Shown in pieces: positions 58,679 through 60,115 of a stretch of 60,115 bases of DNA (its first letter is position 1; each line of letters opens with the position of its first letter). This DNA is from Catenulispora sp. (GTDB lineage Bacteria > Actinomycetota > Actinomycetes > Streptomycetales > Catenulisporaceae). A program made the translations under genes and the position numbers. The stretch lies in assembly GCA_013362315.1 (NCBI GenBank), contig JABFWL010000015.1, forward strand, positions 1 to 60,115, in the 5' to 3' direction. Below the pieces are notes generated by a model. That model was not told where the DNA came from and did not search any database. It saw only the letters and a list, made by a program, of their open reading frames with translations.

Positions 58679-59480
58679 GTGAACACAGCACCCGTGTACC
58701 GCACCGCGATGCCGCAGCCCCGGCGACCGCGTCTGCTGTGGCCGCTGCGGGCCTACTTCCGGCAGGTCGCCGGGCTCCTGGCCATCGGGTCGCTGGCCGG
58801 CGTCGCCATGAACACCGCGGTCGTACTGCCCTCGGTCCTGCTGGGGCACGCCGTCGACACCGTCGCGTCCTACCGGCACGGACAGACCGGCACCGCGGCG
58901 GTGACGACCGCCGCGCTGCTGGTGGTGGCCGGGGCACTGGCCACCGAGGTCCCCAGGGTCGGCAAGCGGTTCTGGCTGGGCGTCGCCCGCTCCCGGATCC
59001 GCGCCGACCTGCGCGCCGACGCCATGGCCGGGGTACTGTCTGTCCTGGCCCGCGGCCCGGCTGCACACCACGGCCACCGGGGAGATCATGGCCCGGATCA
59101 TCGGCGACGTGGAGGTGGTCGGCACCGGCGTCGGCGAGGTCATCGTCGAGACCTGGGACACCCTGCTGTTCTCCCTGTCCCTGGCCGTGGCGACGCTCGT
59201 CTACTCCCCGACGCTCGCCCTGCTCGCGCTGGCTCCGGTGCCGATCGCCCTGAGCCTGGCCAAAGCCACCGGGAAGGCGGTGGCCCGGCGCACGGTCGCC
59301 GCCCGGCAGGCCAACGCGGCGTTGACCACGTTCGTCCAGGAGGCCTGACCGGTCTTCGGGTCCTGCGGGTCGCCGGGCGCGGCCCAGCCTGGGCGCACCG
59401 CATGGACGCCCTCGCCCGCGCCCAAGCCGCGGCCGAGCTGTCCGCGACCCGACTGGCCTCCGCGTCGGCGCCGCGCGCAG
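58679..59480 (+). pseudogene. Frameshifted, truncated ABC exporter membrane domain
   Basis: From GTG 58679 the frame gives the first membrane segments of an ABC exporter (LAIGSLAGVAMNTAVVLPSV; FWLGVARSRIRADLRADAMA). Near 59,055 coding shifts to another frame (TTATGEIMARIIGDVEVVGT; LALLALAPVPIALSLAKATG) until a TGA at 59346. It resumes in the first frame with LTGLRVLRVAGRGPAWAHRM. Two frameshifts and the absence of any ATPase domain show a dead gene. Confidence 0.75.
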
Positions 59481-59680
59481 GCTCGTCCCCGGTGAGCGGC
59501 ACCGGTTCCGAAACCCGCCGCGCCGCGCGTCCCGTCCGAACTGTCAGCCAGCTGACACAATCGACCCCTCGGCGACCCTTACCTCGTGGCAGCTGTCGGT
59601 GAGGGCAGGGGAAGGAAACGGACGCCGTGGCGGGTTCCCTGGCTGACACCTTCGGCCGCAACGACGGAGAGCAGGCCCGG

Positions 59681-60115
59681 ATGAGCTCGTATGACCTGGT
59701 GGTGGTCGGCGGCGGCAGCGCCGGGCTGACCGCGGCGCGGCTGGCCGGGCGGCTGGGCGCGCGGGTGCTGCTCGCCGAGCGGGACCGGCTGGGCGGGGAC
59801 TGCCTGTGGACCGGCTGCGTGCCCAGCAAAGCGCTGCTGCACGCCGCCTCGCAGGTGCTGGCGGCGCGACGCGTCGACACGTACGGATTGCCGGCGGCCA
59901 CGGGACCTGCGGACCTGGCGGCGGTGATGGCACAGGTCCACCGGGCGATGGCGGCGATCGCGCCGCACGATTCGGCGGAATCCTTGAGCGCCGACGGCGT
60001 CGAGGTCGCCTTCGGCCCGGCGCGGTTCACCGGCCCGCGTGGCGTGCAGGTCGGCGACCGGCAGGTCGGCTTCCGGTTCGCGCTGATCGCCACCGGAAGC
60101 TCCCCGGCGCTGCCG
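59681..60115 (+). CDS. Pyridine nucleotide-disulfide oxidoreductase (MerA/LPD-like), 3' end outside window
   Basis: The visible 145 residues carry the FAD site YDLVVVGGGSAGLTAARLAG, an acidic/basic residue after strand 2 (LLAERD) and the redox-active GGDCLWTGCVPSKALL (Cx4C), then ALIATGSSP at the edge. It belongs to the mercuric reductase/dihydrolipoamide dehydrogenase family; the C-terminal dimer domain lies beyond the window. ATG at 59681 fits the usual family start. A GTG at 59627 in the same frame with a GGAAGG-type site would add 18 residues. Confidence 0.87.
   Translation, partial: MSSYDLVVVGGGSAGLTAARLAGRLGARVLLAERDRLGGDCLWTGCVPSKALLHAASQVLAARRVDTYGLPAATGPADLAAVMAQVHRAMAAIAPHDSAESLSADGVEVAFGPARFTGPRGVQVGDRQVGFRFALIATGSSPALP

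Noticed and set aside
1..60115. CRISPR array, rRNA genes or insertion sequences with terminal inverted repeats
   Set aside because: No regularly spaced repeats, rRNA segments or transposase genes were seen on either strand.

Overview
The window is GC-rich actinobacterial DNA. GTG and TTG starts are common, neighbouring genes overlap by 4 nt (ATGA or GTGA), and actinomycete-specific families are present: DUF397, DUF5753-type XRE regulators, DUF6879, DUF5999, DUF6624, GPP34 and an FxLD lanthipeptide. A filamentous actinomycete (Streptomycetales or Catenulisporales type) is the best inference; the species cannot be named from this sequence alone.

Layout. (1) 1-2,898: end of a pilus or secretion-type locus (SAF-domain protein, secreted and lipoprotein partners, A24 prepilin peptidase). 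(2) 2,923-23,750: a leftward, mostly overlapping operon that looks like a biosynthetic cluster. It carries a complete ADP-heptose-type sugar pathway (a GmhA-HldE trifunctional fusion, GmhB, an HldD-like epimerase), a GT9 heptosyltransferase-like enzyme, a NodU/TobZ-type carbamoyltransferase, a left-handed-beta-helix/SGNH fusion, an SHMT-like PLP enzyme, a P450, a radical SAM enzyme, two methyltransferases, several NUDIX/MazG proteins and an ABC exporter. A 53-residue ORF is wedged by 4-nt overlaps between a frameshifted PP2C-like gene and the radical SAM gene. (3) 23,893-31,858: a class I FxLD lanthipeptide locus (precursor, PIMT-like methyltransferase, LanB, LanC and a second, standalone thiopeptide-type protein with a helical-repeat tail). 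A strong hairpin lies between the precursor gene and lanB. (4) 31,937-48,707: regulators and metabolic genes. These include a DUF5753 protein without a helix-turn-helix, a CPBP protease, an amino acid permease with a GNAT, GPP34, an HTH-SUMF1 fusion, an SDR preceded by a strikingly structured 250-bp gap, a divergent hydroxymethylbilane synthase, two whiJ/abaA-like regulatory sets and a phosphotransferase. (5) 48,708-49,814: no convincing protein gene, but the 3' half of a tRNA-Lys(CTT) followed by its terminator. This is the signature of an integrative-element attachment site. (6) 49,815-53,637: an iron-box-controlled Fe(III) ABC importer. (7) 53,782-60,115: a large serine recombinase without its catalytic serine, then a gene graveyard (signal-peptide stub, methyltransferase/UppP chimera, 5'-truncated beta-propeller, frameshifted phosphotransferase and ABC transporter) around an intact TetR gene. 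A MerA-like flavoprotein runs off the right edge.

How it works together (inference). Region 2 could make an activated heptose, transfer it with the GT9 enzyme and carbamoylate it, while the P450, radical SAM, SHMT-like and methyltransferase genes tailor the acceptor and the ABC protein exports the product. Region 3 should make a methylated lanthipeptide. It has no dedicated protease or exporter of its own, so the ABC transporter at 20,752-22,704 may be shared.
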